A stretch of 64,000 nt of DNA, taken from assembly GCF_018881545.1 (NCBI RefSeq), contig NZ_JACVQD010000001.1, positions 586,039-650,038 of the forward strand. The letters run 5' to 3'. The DNA comes from Polynucleobacter alcilacus. GTDB lineage: Bacteria > Pseudomonadota > Gammaproteobacteria > Burkholderiales > Burkholderiaceae. This document shows, piece after piece, positions 7,873-15,917 of this stretch (positions within the stretch are counted from its first letter, which is position 1; each line of letters begins with the position of its first letter). Position numbers and translations under genes: made by a program. Below the pieces are notes generated by a model. That model made no database searches, was not told the DNA's origin, and saw nothing but the letters and a program-made list of their open reading frames with translations.

Positions 7873-8817
7873 ATGACAAACACTGTGCCCCTTAAAAGCC
7901 CAAAACGGATCTATATCCAAGAAGTTGTTACACGTGACGGGTTTCAGGCGGAAAGTACCTTTATTCCGACAGAGGAAAAAATTGCTCTGATTAACCGCCT
8001 AAGTCGTGCGGGGTATGCCAAGATTGAAGTGAGCTCTTTTACTAGCCCAAAAGCAATACCGATGTTAGCCGATGCTGAGGCGGTCATGAAAGGCATCTAT
8101 CGAGAGCCCGGTGTTGAATATACGGTTCTAATTCCGAACCTCAAGGGTGCAGAAAGAGCATTAACCGTTGGCGTTGATGAATTCAATTTAGTGATGTCAG
8201 TTAGTGAAACGCATAACCAAGCCAACCTCAAGATGGGTCGTGAGGACTCTTTTCAGGGACTTGTCTCAGTTATTGAATTAGCGCATGCAAATAAGACTGC
8301 AGTGAATATTTCTTTATCGACTAGCTTTGGCTGTCCTATGTCAGGTATTACCTCTTTAGCAGAATTCATGTCCTGGGTAGATCGGTTTGCTAACCTTGGG
8401 GTACGCGGTATTACTATCTGCGATACTACTGGCATGGCAAATCCTGCGCAAGTTCAAGCAATATGCGAGGCTACCCAAGCCAAGTATCCAAAGCTGCAAT
8501 GGACCTTGCATTTCCATAACACCCGGGGCATGGGTCTCGCAAACGCCTTAGCGGCCGTAAACAGTGGCATCGACCGCTTTGACTCTTCATTGGGTGGCTT
8601 AGGTGGTTGCCCTTATGCTCCTGGCGCAACCGGAAATATTTGCACTGAAGAACTCGTCCATATGTTCGATCTCATGGGCTTTGATACGAATATGCAGATT
8701 GATGCTTTATTAGAATGCTCAAAAGACTTGCAGACCCTAATTGGAAGAGTCTTGCCGAGTCAATTACTCATGGCAGGCAAAGTAGACCGCCTTTACGAAG
8801 CGCCTTGCCAAAGCTAG
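7873..8817 (+). CDS. mvaB: Hydroxymethylglutaryl-CoA lyase family protein
   Basis: A 314-residue TIM-barrel aldolase of the HMG-CoA lyase/DRE-TIM group, which cleaves 3-hydroxy-3-methylglutaryl-CoA to acetyl-CoA and acetoacetate. The catalytic Arg-Asp pair is in TRDGFQAE (Arg21, Asp22), metal-binding histidines are in HFHNTRG, and the active-site loop GLGGCPYAPGATGN carries Cys246. The N-terminal motif reads EVVTRDGFQ rather than the usual EVGPRDGLQ, so a relative acting on another 3-hydroxyacyl-CoA (for example a citramalyl-type substrate) is possible. The convergent neighbour is 3-hydroxybutyrate dehydrogenase, which interconverts acetoacetate and 3-hydroxybutyrate and so fits the lyase product. 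Confidence 0.85.
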   Translation: MTNTVPLKSPKRIYIQEVVTRDGFQAESTFIPTEEKIALINRLSRAGYAKIEVSSFTSPKAIPMLADAEAVMKGIYREPGVEYTVLIPNLKGAERALTVGVDEFNLVMSVSETHNQANLKMGREDSFQGLVSVIELAHANKTAVNISLSTSFGCPMSGITSLAEFMSWVDRFANLGVRGITICDTTGMANPAQVQAICEATQAKYPKLQWTLHFHNTRGMGLANALAAVNSGIDRFDSSLGGLGGCPYAPGATGNICTEELVHMFDLMGFDTNMQIDALLECSKDLQTLIGRVLPSQLLMAGKVDRLYEAPCQS

Positions 8818-8833
8818 ATATTTAATCTGCAGA

Positions 8834-9625
8834 TTATTGTGCAGTCCAACCACCGTCCATATTCCAGGCAGCCCCACGTACTTCAGAGGCATCTGGACTA
8901 CAGAGGAATACCGCTAAAGCTCCCAACTGTTCGGGAGAAACAAACTGAGCAGAAGGCTGCTTTTCAGACACTAAGGCAATCTTAGCTGCGTCATTAGAAA
9001 TACCCTCATGCTCCGCACGCGCATCTACCTGCTTTTGCACCAAAGGTGTTAATACCCAGCCTGGGCAAATTGCATTACAGGTAATACCAGTCCGCGCATT
9101 CTCAAGCGCAATCACTTTAGTAAGACCAATAATCCCATGCTTTGCTGCCACATAAGCGGCTTTTTGAGTTGAGGCCACTAGACCGTGCACGGAAGCAATG
9201 TTGATAATGCGGCCCCAATTCCGTTTCTGCATACCTGGCAGCGCATGATGCGAAGTATGAAATGCCGAGCTTAAATTAATTGCAATAATGGCATCCCACT
9301 TATCGGTAGGGAAGTCTTCAACATTCGCTACATATTGAATTCCAGCGTTGTTAATTAAAATATCTAAAGAGCCGAAACGTTTTTCAGTTTGCTGAATCAA
9401 ATCTGCGATCTCGGCGGGCTTACTCATATCTGCGCCGTGATAATCCACTTCAACGCCAAATGCTTTAATTTGGGCAATTGCTTCGTCTTTCTCGCCAAAG
9501 CCATTCACCATAATATTGGCACCCTGCTTCGCTAGCGCTATGGCTATCCCCAAACCAATACCGCTAGTTGATCCCGTTACCAGGGCTGTTTTACCCTTTA
9601 ATGTAGACATATCTGTACTCGCCAT
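8834..9625 (-). CDS. bdhA: D-3-hydroxybutyrate dehydrogenase (short-chain dehydrogenase)
   Basis: A 263-residue classical short-chain dehydrogenase. NAD-binding TGSTSGIG is at 17-24, NNAG at 92-95, and the catalytic Ser145, Tyr158 and Lys162 are in place. ASVHGLVAS, NAICPGWVLTPLV and the Gln-rich end of the substrate loop match bacterial 3-hydroxybutyrate dehydrogenases used in polyhydroxybutyrate and ketone-body metabolism. A second in-frame ATG five codons later (9610) could be the true start; neither has a strong ribosome site. It is convergent with the HMG-CoA lyase gene with only 16 bases between. Confidence 0.9.
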   Translation of the reverse strand: MASTDMSTLKGKTALVTGSTSGIGLGIAIALAKQGANIMVNGFGEKDEAIAQIKAFGVEVDYHGADMSKPAEIADLIQQTEKRFGSLDILINNAGIQYVANVEDFPTDKWDAIIAINLSSAFHTSHHALPGMQKRNWGRIINIASVHGLVASTQKAAYVAAKHGIIGLTKVIALENARTGITCNAICPGWVLTPLVQKQVDARAEHEGISNDAAKIALVSEKQPSAQFVSPEQLGALAVFLCSPDASEVRGAAWNMDGGWTAQ

Positions 9626-9768
9626 CCAGTTGAAATTGATAAAACCTCTAAAACTAGATGTTACAGCAGCTCATTAGCCCTGAAAGATGCCATATGCCCC
9701 AAGAACACTCGCCTAGTGTCTCTTTATAGCCAAAGCAGGCCTCTGAATCGATTCTTTTGCACAACTCC

Positions 9769-9797
9769 TTGACACCCCAGCAAAATGAGCAAACAAT
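9769..9797 (+). promoter_or_regulatory. Candidate sigma-70 promoter and leader of the cold-shock gene
   Basis: TTGACA (9769-9774) is followed after 17 bases by AACAAT (9792-9797), a perfect -35 and a 4/6 -10. Transcription would start near 9804 and leave a leader of about 100 bases before the cold-shock start at 9908, as is common for cspA-type genes whose leaders fold with temperature. The rest of 9626-9907 shows nothing else I can identify. Confidence 0.5.
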
Positions 9798-9907
9798 GAG
9801 CCGCTAGGCTTTAATTGAAGTCTTTTATGGTGTGTTGTAGGGTAAAACTGGTTAACCCGTATTTACCCCCCATCACGGTTGTTTTAAGTTTATGCAATGG
9901 AGTTCGT

Positions 9908-10111
9908 ATGTCTACCGGAATAGTTAAGTGGTTTAATGATGCAAAAGGTTTTGGTTTTATCAAACCAGATGATAGTGAAGAAGAGTTGTTCGCGCATTTC
10001 AGCGCAATCAATATGGGTGGTTTCAAAACCCTCCAAGAGAACCAAAAGGTAACGTTTGATATTACCCAAGGTCCTAAAGGCAAACAGGCTACCAACATTC
10101 AAGCTGGTTAA
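9908..10111 (+). CDS. Cold-shock domain protein (CspA family)
   Basis: A 67-residue single cold-shock domain that binds single-stranded RNA and DNA and melts RNA structure. RNP1 (KGFGFI, 13-18) and RNP2 (LFAHFS, 27-32) are both intact, and the protein begins with the typical TGIVKWFN. The frame is open further upstream, but the domain starts at ATG 9908, preceded by GGAG, and this length is standard for the family. It has its own promoter candidate and terminator and so is probably monocistronic. Confidence 0.95.
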   Translation: MSTGIVKWFNDAKGFGFIKPDDSEEELFAHFSAINMGGFKTLQENQKVTFDITQGPKGKQATNIQAG

Positions 10112-10129
10112 TTGTCCTTAGATCATCAT

Positions 10130-10160
10130 AAAAAACCCAGGAATCTGTCCTGGGTTTTTT
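10130..10160 (+). terminator. Rho-independent terminator of the cold-shock gene
   Basis: AAAAAACCCAGGA (10130-10142) pairs with TCCTGGGTTTTTT (10148-10160) around a five-base loop, ending in a run of six T. It lies 19 bases after the cold-shock stop codon and would also work in the opposite direction for the leftward molybdenum hydroxylase operon. Confidence 0.92.
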
Positions 10161-10215
10161 GTTTATCGAAGCGCCACATCTTGCAGCGCTAAGCTATTTT
10201 TAAAATCTTAATTAA

Positions 10216-10260
10216 TTAAATCTTGCTTCATTAAATCTTGCTTCATTAAATCTTACCTAA
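10216..10260. repeat. 15-bp tandem repeat (three copies) overlapping a stop codon
   Basis: Three adjacent 15-base units start at 10216, 10231 and 10246. The first two are identical (TTAAATCTTGCTTCA); the third (TTAAATCTTACCTAA) differs in three bases and forms the last codons and stop of the leftward gene ending at 10246. The two outer copies therefore look like slippage or duplication copies of the gene end. Confidence 0.85.
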
Positions 10261-12642
10261 TGCCCGCAGGATTTTTTCACAGGTAATAGGCTGATCAAAG
10301 ACGGCGGTGTTAAATGGTGCTAGGGCATCATTAATTGCATTCATTACCGCGCCTGGTGCTCCAGCAGTTCCAGCTTCACCCGCACCCTTTGCACCCAACT
10401 TCGATGATTGCGTGGGCGTCTCGACGTGCGCAACCTCGATATCAGGCATCTCATTTGCCATCGGCACTAGATAATCAGCCATATTGCCATTCCGCATTAA
10501 ACCACTGTCATCATAGAGACACTCTTCGAATAACACACCACCAATTCCCTGCACAATAGCACCGCGGACTTGTTCATCGACGAGCATTGGATTAATAACA
10601 CGACCACAATCCTCTACCGCCCAATGCTTTAACAGCTTTACAAAGCCAGTGTCAGGATCCACCTCCACATAAGAAGCTTGTACTCCATTTGTAAAAATGA
10701 ATGGATACTCTTTTTGTGTGTAATGACGTGTCACCATGAGATCAGCTGAAAAACCGGGTGGCAAGGTATCGGTCCTAAAATAACCAATGCGGCCAATCTC
10801 ACTAAATGGTAATAACTGCTCCCCGGTCGCCTTATCCAAAACCTGGCTACGATGTACTGATAATTCTGTGACGGGACGTTTTAAAATCGCACCTGCTAGT
10901 TTCAGAATATTTTCTTGTAATGCTTGGCAGGCTAATAGAACAGCTTCGCCACCCACTCCTGCACCACGCGATGCCCAAGTGCCACCGCCATAGGGAGTGA
11001 CGTCAGTATCGCCAGTCACGATACGCACCTGATTAATCGAAACACCGACTGCATCTGCTGCAATTTGCGCATAGATGCCTTCAGTGCCCTGGCCTTGTTC
11101 ACCAACACCAACCAATACGGACACAACCCCGCTAGGATCAAGCCTTACAGAGGCTCCATCTTGGGAGGCAATCCGTGCACCCCCAACTCCATAAAATGCT
11201 GGACTTGGATTAGTTAATTCAATCAAGGTTGCAAAACCAATACCGCGATAGATTCCTTTTTTGCGCAGCTCGGCCTGTTCTTTACGCAAAGCCGAGTAGT
11301 TCATCATTTTCTCAATGGTACGCAAGCATTGCTCATGTGACAGGACTTCAAGCTTAATTCCTGAAATTCCTGAGCAAGGATAAGCATCATCTGGAATCAC
11401 ATTGCGCTTACGGAATTCCAATGGATCCATCTGCAATTTCTGTGCAGCCAAGTCGACTAAGCCTTCAGTTACAGCACAAGCAATTGGATGGCCTACACCG
11501 CGGTATTGACAGGTAGGGGTTTTATTCTGAAAGACGACATTCAACTTGGCTCGATAGTGTTGATGCTTATAAGGTCCGCCCACCAAATTGACAACTTGAT
11601 TACCTTCAATTGCACTTGTTCTAGGGAACATCGAGTAAGGACCGATCGCTGTGAGGTCATCAATCTCGAATGCCAAGATATCACCTTCCTTATTAGCAGC
11701 AATGCGGCCTTTAATACGATGCTCACGCGCATGAATATCACTGGTAAATGACTCTAAGCGATCAGCAACAAACTTCACTGGACGCTCTAACATTATTGCT
11801 AGACCTACAGTGGCAAAGTCATCCGGATAGGCGTGCACCTTAATACCAAAGGAGCCGCCTACATCTTTACAAATCACACGCACATCCGATTCAGATAAAC
11901 CAAACTGACGGCAATACAAATCTTGCATCATGTGCGGTGCTTGTTGAGAATGATAGACAGTGAGGCGACGATCGCCTGGGTTGTAATCAGCAATTTGGCA
12001 GCGAGGCTCTAATGTCACGCCAGTGTGACGCCCAAACCCAAAGCTAGCCTCGGCAACCACATCTGCAGTGGCAAATACCTCATCGACATTGCCTACATCT
12101 AGGCTGCGGGTAAAACACAGGTTATCGCCCAGCTCAGGATGAATTAATGGGGTTTCTGGATCCAAAGCCGTTTCCATCGAAACTACTGCAGGCAATTCTT
12201 CCCATTCCACTTCAATATATTGCAAGGCATCTTCAGCTTGAGCGCGAGTTTCTGCTACAACCGCCACTACTGGCTCACCCTGCCAACAAGCGCGATCAAT
12301 GGCTAATGCATGTTGCGGAGCAGATTTCATGCCAACGAGGTGACCTAAGGTAGCCACCCACGGCTTACATATTGTCGCCATCTGTGCGCCATCTACAACC
12401 GCTAGAACGCCAGGCATCTTACGTGCATGCTCAGAATGGATTTTGCCAATCTTCATATGGGCTACCGGAGAACGCCAGTAGACTACATGACCCATACGGG
12501 GCAGTTGAATATCATCAATATAGGTGCCTTGACCTTCGAGCAAACGGCGTGCGCTATGTCTTGGCTCACTATTACCGATATAGCGCTGGTCATTGGTAAC
12601 AGGATCGAGAACCAGACCTTTCAAATCACTTGGCTTATTCAT
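10246..12642 (-). CDS. Molybdenum hydroxylase large subunit (xanthine dehydrogenase/CoxL family, non-CO type)
   Basis: The 798-residue molybdopterin-binding catalytic subunit of a three-part molybdenum hydroxylase, which inserts water-derived oxygen into aromatic heterocycles or aldehydes. Visible landmarks are VGGSFGIK (261-268), QYRGVGHP (379-386), the Gln-rich GVGEQGQGTEG and the C-terminal GAGEAGTAG with the catalytic Glu. Genuine CO dehydrogenase has AYxCSFR at the 379-386 position; here the motif is of the AYRGAGR type, so this is not a CO oxidiser despite CoxL-like annotation in relatives. It is downstream of its Fe-S and FAD subunits. The substrate is unknown; nearby genes suggest a N-heteroaromatic. 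Confidence 0.92.
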   Translation of the reverse strand: MNKPSDLKGLVLDPVTNDQRYIGNSEPRHSARRLLEGQGTYIDDIQLPRMGHVVYWRSPVAHMKIGKIHSEHARKMPGVLAVVDGAQMATICKPWVATLGHLVGMKSAPQHALAIDRACWQGEPVVAVVAETRAQAEDALQYIEVEWEELPAVVSMETALDPETPLIHPELGDNLCFTRSLDVGNVDEVFATADVVAEASFGFGRHTGVTLEPRCQIADYNPGDRRLTVYHSQQAPHMMQDLYCRQFGLSESDVRVICKDVGGSFGIKVHAYPDDFATVGLAIMLERPVKFVADRLESFTSDIHAREHRIKGRIAANKEGDILAFEIDDLTAIGPYSMFPRTSAIEGNQVVNLVGGPYKHQHYRAKLNVVFQNKTPTCQYRGVGHPIACAVTEGLVDLAAQKLQMDPLEFRKRNVIPDDAYPCSGISGIKLEVLSHEQCLRTIEKMMNYSALRKEQAELRKKGIYRGIGFATLIELTNPSPAFYGVGGARIASQDGASVRLDPSGVVSVLVGVGEQGQGTEGIYAQIAADAVGVSINQVRIVTGDTDVTPYGGGTWASRGAGVGGEAVLLACQALQENILKLAGAILKRPVTELSVHRSQVLDKATGEQLLPFSEIGRIGYFRTDTLPPGFSADLMVTRHYTQKEYPFIFTNGVQASYVEVDPDTGFVKLLKHWAVEDCGRVINPMLVDEQVRGAIVQGIGGVLFEECLYDDSGLMRNGNMADYLVPMANEMPDIEVAHVETPTQSSKLGAKGAGEAGTAGAPGAVMNAINDALAPFNTAVFDQPITCEKILRALGKI

Positions 12643-12662
12643 AATGCGTTTTCCTAAATCCG

Positions 12663-13172
12663 TTAAGCGTGAGCAACAACTGGTTTAATTTTTTGACCCT
12701 TAGCACGAGCCTCTAATACATCCACAATTGCATCGACGATAGAGTGATAACCAGTGCAGCGACAGTAATTTCCTGAAATCCACTCGCGCACTTCTTCGCG
12801 AGAGGCCTTTGGCTGCATCTCAATCAACTCTGCAGCGGCCAGCAACATTCCAGAAGAGCAAAAACCGCATTGCATGGCGTTATGGCGCATGAAAGACTCT
12901 TGCAGATCAGCTAAAGCGCCACTCTTAGTCAAGCCTTCAATAGTCTCGACTACAGCACCGTTCGCTTGGACTGCTAAGAATAAGCAGCCCCGAATAATTT
13001 GGCCGTTCACCTTGACAGTGCAGGCCCCACAAGCGCCCTGCTCACAACCAAGATGTGGCCCCTTTAAGTGCAAATCTTCACGCAAGAAATCAACTAAATG
13101 TCTACGCGGTTCAATTTCGGCATTCACAAGCACGCCATTAACTGTCATTGAAATAGGTTTCTTCAGGCTCAT
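12663..13172 (-). CDS. Molybdenum hydroxylase small subunit, two [2Fe-2S] clusters (CoxS-like)
   Basis: A 169-residue electron-transfer subunit. The plant-ferredoxin-type cluster uses Cys43, Cys48, Cys51 and Cys63 (GCEQGACGACTV...GC), and the second, all-helical domain uses Cys102, Cys105, Cys137 and Cys139 (QCGFC and YCRC). Length and order match CoxS, NdhS and QoxS-type subunits. It passes electrons from the molybdenum centre to the FAD subunit. It is encoded between the FAD and catalytic subunits on one leftward operon. Confidence 0.95.
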   Translation of the reverse strand: MSLKKPISMTVNGVLVNAEIEPRRHLVDFLREDLHLKGPHLGCEQGACGACTVKVNGQIIRGCLFLAVQANGAVVETIEGLTKSGALADLQESFMRHNAMQCGFCSSGMLLAAAELIEMQPKASREEVREWISGNYCRCTGYHSIVDAIVDVLEARAKGQKIKPVVAHA

Positions 13173-13214
13173 TTAGGTCTCCAAAAACTGATCTATTTTT
13201 TAGTTCTATCTTAT

Positions 13215-14069
13215 TTAAGCAAGCATGTGCTTAAGGCCACGCTCAAGCAAAACACCAATGAGGTGTTGTTTGGCTTCTGCACTGTTAGTGATATCTGCGA
13301 TCGCCTCAATCTCAGCGCGCGCAGCGGCTACCGCATTCCCAATCAGTTCCTCATTGAGTTTTTGTCCATTTACCAAATTCTGTGCCTTTGTTGCCATGAC
13401 AGGCTTCGAGCTAACCGAGAAAAAAGTAAATGCACATTGACTCAAAACATCACCCTGCTTTTGCGCAACAGCTGCCAGGCCTGCAATAGCGTAATCACCA
13501 TGACGCCTTGATAGTTCATGGAAATAAAAAACTTCCTGACTAGTGGCGAGCGGAATTTCCGTAGCCACCAGAATTTCATCCGGCTCTAAGGTAGTGGTGT
13601 AAAGATCAATAAAAAAATCGTTAGCAGAAATTCGGCGTTCTCCAGCAGGGCCTTGAATAATCATGGTCGCCCGTAATGTCAAACTACAGGCTGGCCATTC
13701 TGCTGCGGGATCGCCGTAAGCAAGCGAACCACCCCAGGTACCCAGATTGCGGATTGCACGATGGGCAATATGGGGTGCAGCTGCCTTTAGTAAGGGGGCA
13801 TGCTTGGCAATTAACTCAGAATCTTCAATTTCAGTATGGGTAACCAAGGCACCGATTCTCAAGTGGTCACCCTCTAAAGTGATCCCTTTAAGCTCAGCTA
13901 AATCGGTAATATCAATCAGAACGCTTGGTTCTGATAGGCGCATATTGAGCGTGGCTAGCAGAGTTTGTCCGCCAGCAATTAATTGGGCATCATCGCCCGC
14001 TTCAGCCAGTAAAGACAAAGCATCTTGCAGCGCCTTGGGCTTTACATAATCAAATGCTGCTGCTTTCAT
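13215..14069 (-). CDS. Molybdenum hydroxylase medium subunit, FAD-binding (CoxM-like)
   Basis: The FAD-binding subunit of the molybdenum hydroxylase, 284 residues from the start I prefer. The two FAD pyrophosphate motifs are visible: AGGQTLL near residue 32 and RNLGTWGGSLAYGDPAAEWP near 100, followed by the C-terminal CO-dehydrogenase flavoprotein domain. An ATG eight codons upstream (14093) is in frame, but a very strong ribosome site GGAGGAG (about 14075-14081) overlaps that region and points to ATG 14069. First of the three subunit genes after the coxG-like gene. Confidence 0.93.
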   Translation of the reverse strand: MKAAAFDYVKPKALQDALSLLAEAGDDAQLIAGGQTLLATLNMRLSEPSVLIDITDLAELKGITLEGDHLRIGALVTHTEIEDSELIAKHAPLLKAAAPHIAHRAIRNLGTWGGSLAYGDPAAEWPACSLTLRATMIIQGPAGERRISANDFFIDLYTTTLEPDEILVATEIPLATSQEVFYFHELSRRHGDYAIAGLAAVAQKQGDVLSQCAFTFFSVSSKPVMATKAQNLVNGQKLNEELIGNAVAAARAEIEAIADITNSAEAKQHLIGVLLERGLKHMLA

Positions 14070-14155
14070 TGCATCTCCTCCACCACTAATCAATCAAGCC
14101 TTAAGGCTTTTTATTGTTGTTTAGTTTTTAATTCGGTTATTTTTGAACGACTTTT

Positions 14156-14632
14156 TTATTCACTACTAGCACCGGAATCCAATGCTATTGCCTCCCCGCC
14201 TAACTCTGTTGCAAATTTTTGAAAAAAGTCATCTGCAATCTTTTTGGCGGAAGCACTAATTAAGCGACCGCCAATTTGTCCCAGCTTCCCACCAATCGAT
14301 GCTTCGGTTGTATAGGACACTAGTGTTCCACCTTCTGCCTGCTTAAGCTCGACACGGGAACGTCCTTTGGCAAAACCAGCTGCGCCGCCAGACCCTTCGA
14401 ATGACATCGAGCAAGATTGGTTGGGAATAACGTCACTCAGAAGCAATTTCCCAGAAAAACGCGCCCGTACGGGTCCAATCTTGAACATCACTTTGGCATG
14501 GATCTCTTCAGGCGAAATACGACTAATTTCCTCGCAACCCGGAATGGACTTGGCAAGCACATCAATATCGTTCAAACCCTCCCATACAGCAGGGATAGGA
14601 GCGGCTATGAGTTGCTCACCATTTAGTTCCAT
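14156..14632 (-). CDS. CoxG-like SRPBCC protein (short form)
   Basis: A 158-residue START/SRPBCC-fold protein of the CoxG family (MELNGEQLIAAPIPAVWEGL at the start, the CxxI-like IPGCEEI motif, and KGRSRVELK with the typical SYTTEASIGGKLGQIGGRLI end). In carboxydotrophs CoxG recruits CO dehydrogenase to the membrane through a C-terminal hydrophobic anchor. This copy ends soon after the SRPBCC domain with a Ser/Gly tail and no anchor. It is the first gene of the molybdenum hydroxylase operon, so it probably helps assembly or docking of that enzyme. Confidence 0.87.
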   Translation of the reverse strand: MELNGEQLIAAPIPAVWEGLNDIDVLAKSIPGCEEISRISPEEIHAKVMFKIGPVRARFSGKLLLSDVIPNQSCSMSFEGSGGAAGFAKGRSRVELKQAEGGTLVSYTTEASIGGKLGQIGGRLISASAKKIADDFFQKFATELGGEAIALDSGASSE

Positions 14633-14684
14633 TTGGTCTCCTTGGGGTTTGTACGAATAGAGTCTTATCTACCAACTGCTCAAC

Positions 14685-14712
14685 AATGTACCATTATTTA
14701 ACTTTTGGTCAA
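14685..14712 (-). promoter_or_regulatory. Candidate promoter of the molybdenum hydroxylase operon
   Basis: On the minus strand TTGACC (14712-14707) and TACATT (14690-14685) are separated by 16 bases, pointing into the coxG-like gene that begins at 14632. It lies in the 112-base divergent region with the TetR gene, so that regulator could act here. The match is moderate. Confidence 0.35.
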
Positions 14713-14744
14713 TAAGTCCAAATTCGGATAAACCCTGAGAATTC

Positions 14745-15437
14745 ATGAGCTTTAATGAAGACCGCACCTCCAGTATCAGAAGGGCCTCAAATTTAATTGA
14801 GGAAATGGCACCAGCTCGTCGCCGCATGAGTACTACGGACCGAAAGCGCCAAATCCTTGATCGCGCTATTCAGTTTTTTGCCAAACATGGCATCGATGGG
14901 CAGTTACGAAATCTGACGAAAGAGTTGGGGGTTACCCATACCCTGCTTTACCATTACTTCCCCACTAAAGAAGCGTTGATCAAAGCGGTTTATAAAGAAG
15001 TCTTTGAATCCAGGTGGAAGCCTGAATGGGAGGAATTGCTAGATGACAAACTTCTCTCCCCCGAAGAAAAGTTAAACGCGTTTTATCTTGATTACAGCAA
15101 TACAGTGCTCACCTATGACTTTGTACGTATTTTAATTTTTTCAGGCTTAAGCGACCACTCTATTAGCGATCGATTCTTTGAACTTCTCCGCTCCCGCCTG
15201 CTGCCAAGACTCATTCGAGAAACCCGCAAATATTGCGAGCGTTCAACTAGACCTAAGCCGACCCATCGAGAATTAGAATTTCTAATGGGGCTGCATGGTG
15301 GCATCTTTTATATTGGTATGCGCCGCTGGATCTATGGTCAAGCAATTTATGACGATAGTAGCCCGAATGCAGAGCAAGACATCATTCGCGATCGCATTCG
15401 ATCCTATCTACTTTCAGCAAAAATCCTCTTTGCGTAA
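14745..15437 (+). CDS. TetR/AcrR family transcriptional regulator
   Basis: A 230-residue TetR-type regulator. The N-terminal DNA-binding domain spans about 32-85 (RKRQILDRAIQFFAKHGIDG, then the recognition helix region LGVTHTLLYHYFPTKEAL), and the C-terminal helical domain would bind a small ligand. It is divergent from the molybdenum hydroxylase operon and 14 bases upstream of the VOC protein gene in the same direction, so it probably controls one or both units. The first 20 or so residues are an extension rich in Arg and Ser. Ligand unknown; a pathway substrate is the natural guess. Confidence 0.9.
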   Translation: MSFNEDRTSSIRRASNLIEEMAPARRRMSTTDRKRQILDRAIQFFAKHGIDGQLRNLTKELGVTHTLLYHYFPTKEALIKAVYKEVFESRWKPEWEELLDDKLLSPEEKLNAFYLDYSNTVLTYDFVRILIFSGLSDHSISDRFFELLRSRLLPRLIRETRKYCERSTRPKPTHRELEFLMGLHGGIFYIGMRRWIYGQAIYDDSSPNAEQDIIRDRIRSYLLSAKILFA

Positions 15438-15451
15438 TTTCAAAGGTAACT

Positions 15452-15910
15452 ATGACTAACTTAAGCCTAAATCACTTTTCCATCCGCAGCCTCGAGATTG
15501 AAAAGACCACAGAGTTCTATTGCAAACTATTTGGTCTTACCGTGGGACCACGCCCGGAATTTCCCTTTCCTGGTGTCTGGCTCTATAACGGCGATGAGGG
15601 TAGCTGGGCAAACGCCGTACTGCACCTGATCGCAATTGATAAGAATGATCCAAACGGATTAAAGCAATACCTAGGAGAGCGTGATCCTAGCTCGCTTCAT
15701 GGCTCTGGCGCGGTAGATCACATTGCTTTCTTTGCCATAGGCCTAGAAGAAAAGATTGCTCTGCTAAAAGAACTCAAGGTTCCATACCGCGAGCGTACCG
15801 TTCCTGCAATTAAGCTTCATCAGATTTTTTTGGATGACCCTAATGGCGTGGTGATTGAATTAAATTACCCCGCTGAAGAGAAAGCTGCTTTGGATGCCAA
15901 GGCAGCCTAA
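15452..15910 (+). CDS. VOC-superfamily metalloprotein (glyoxalase/extradiol dioxygenase-like)
   Basis: A 152-residue vicinal-oxygen-chelate protein. All four positions of a glyoxalase-type metal site can be assigned: His8 (LNHFSI), His58 (VLHLIA), His90 (VDHIAF) and Glu136 (VIELNY). It has a good ribosome site (AAAGGT) and follows the TetR gene by 14 bases. It is placed directly before a hydroxypyridine-hydroxylase-like monooxygenase, so it might be a ring-cleaving or isomerising enzyme of the same pathway rather than a methylglyoxal detoxifier. Which of these applies cannot be read from the sequence. Confidence 0.85.
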   Translation: MTNLSLNHFSIRSLEIEKTTEFYCKLFGLTVGPRPEFPFPGVWLYNGDEGSWANAVLHLIAIDKNDPNGLKQYLGERDPSSLHGSGAVDHIAFFAIGLEEKIALLKELKVPYRERTVPAIKLHQIFLDDPNGVVIELNYPAEEKAALDAKAA

Positions 15911-15917
15911 GAAAAAT

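Noticed and set aside
10246-14632. Carbon monoxide dehydrogenase cluster
   Set aside because: The large subunit lacks the AYxCSFR signature of true CO dehydrogenase, so CO oxidation is unlikely.
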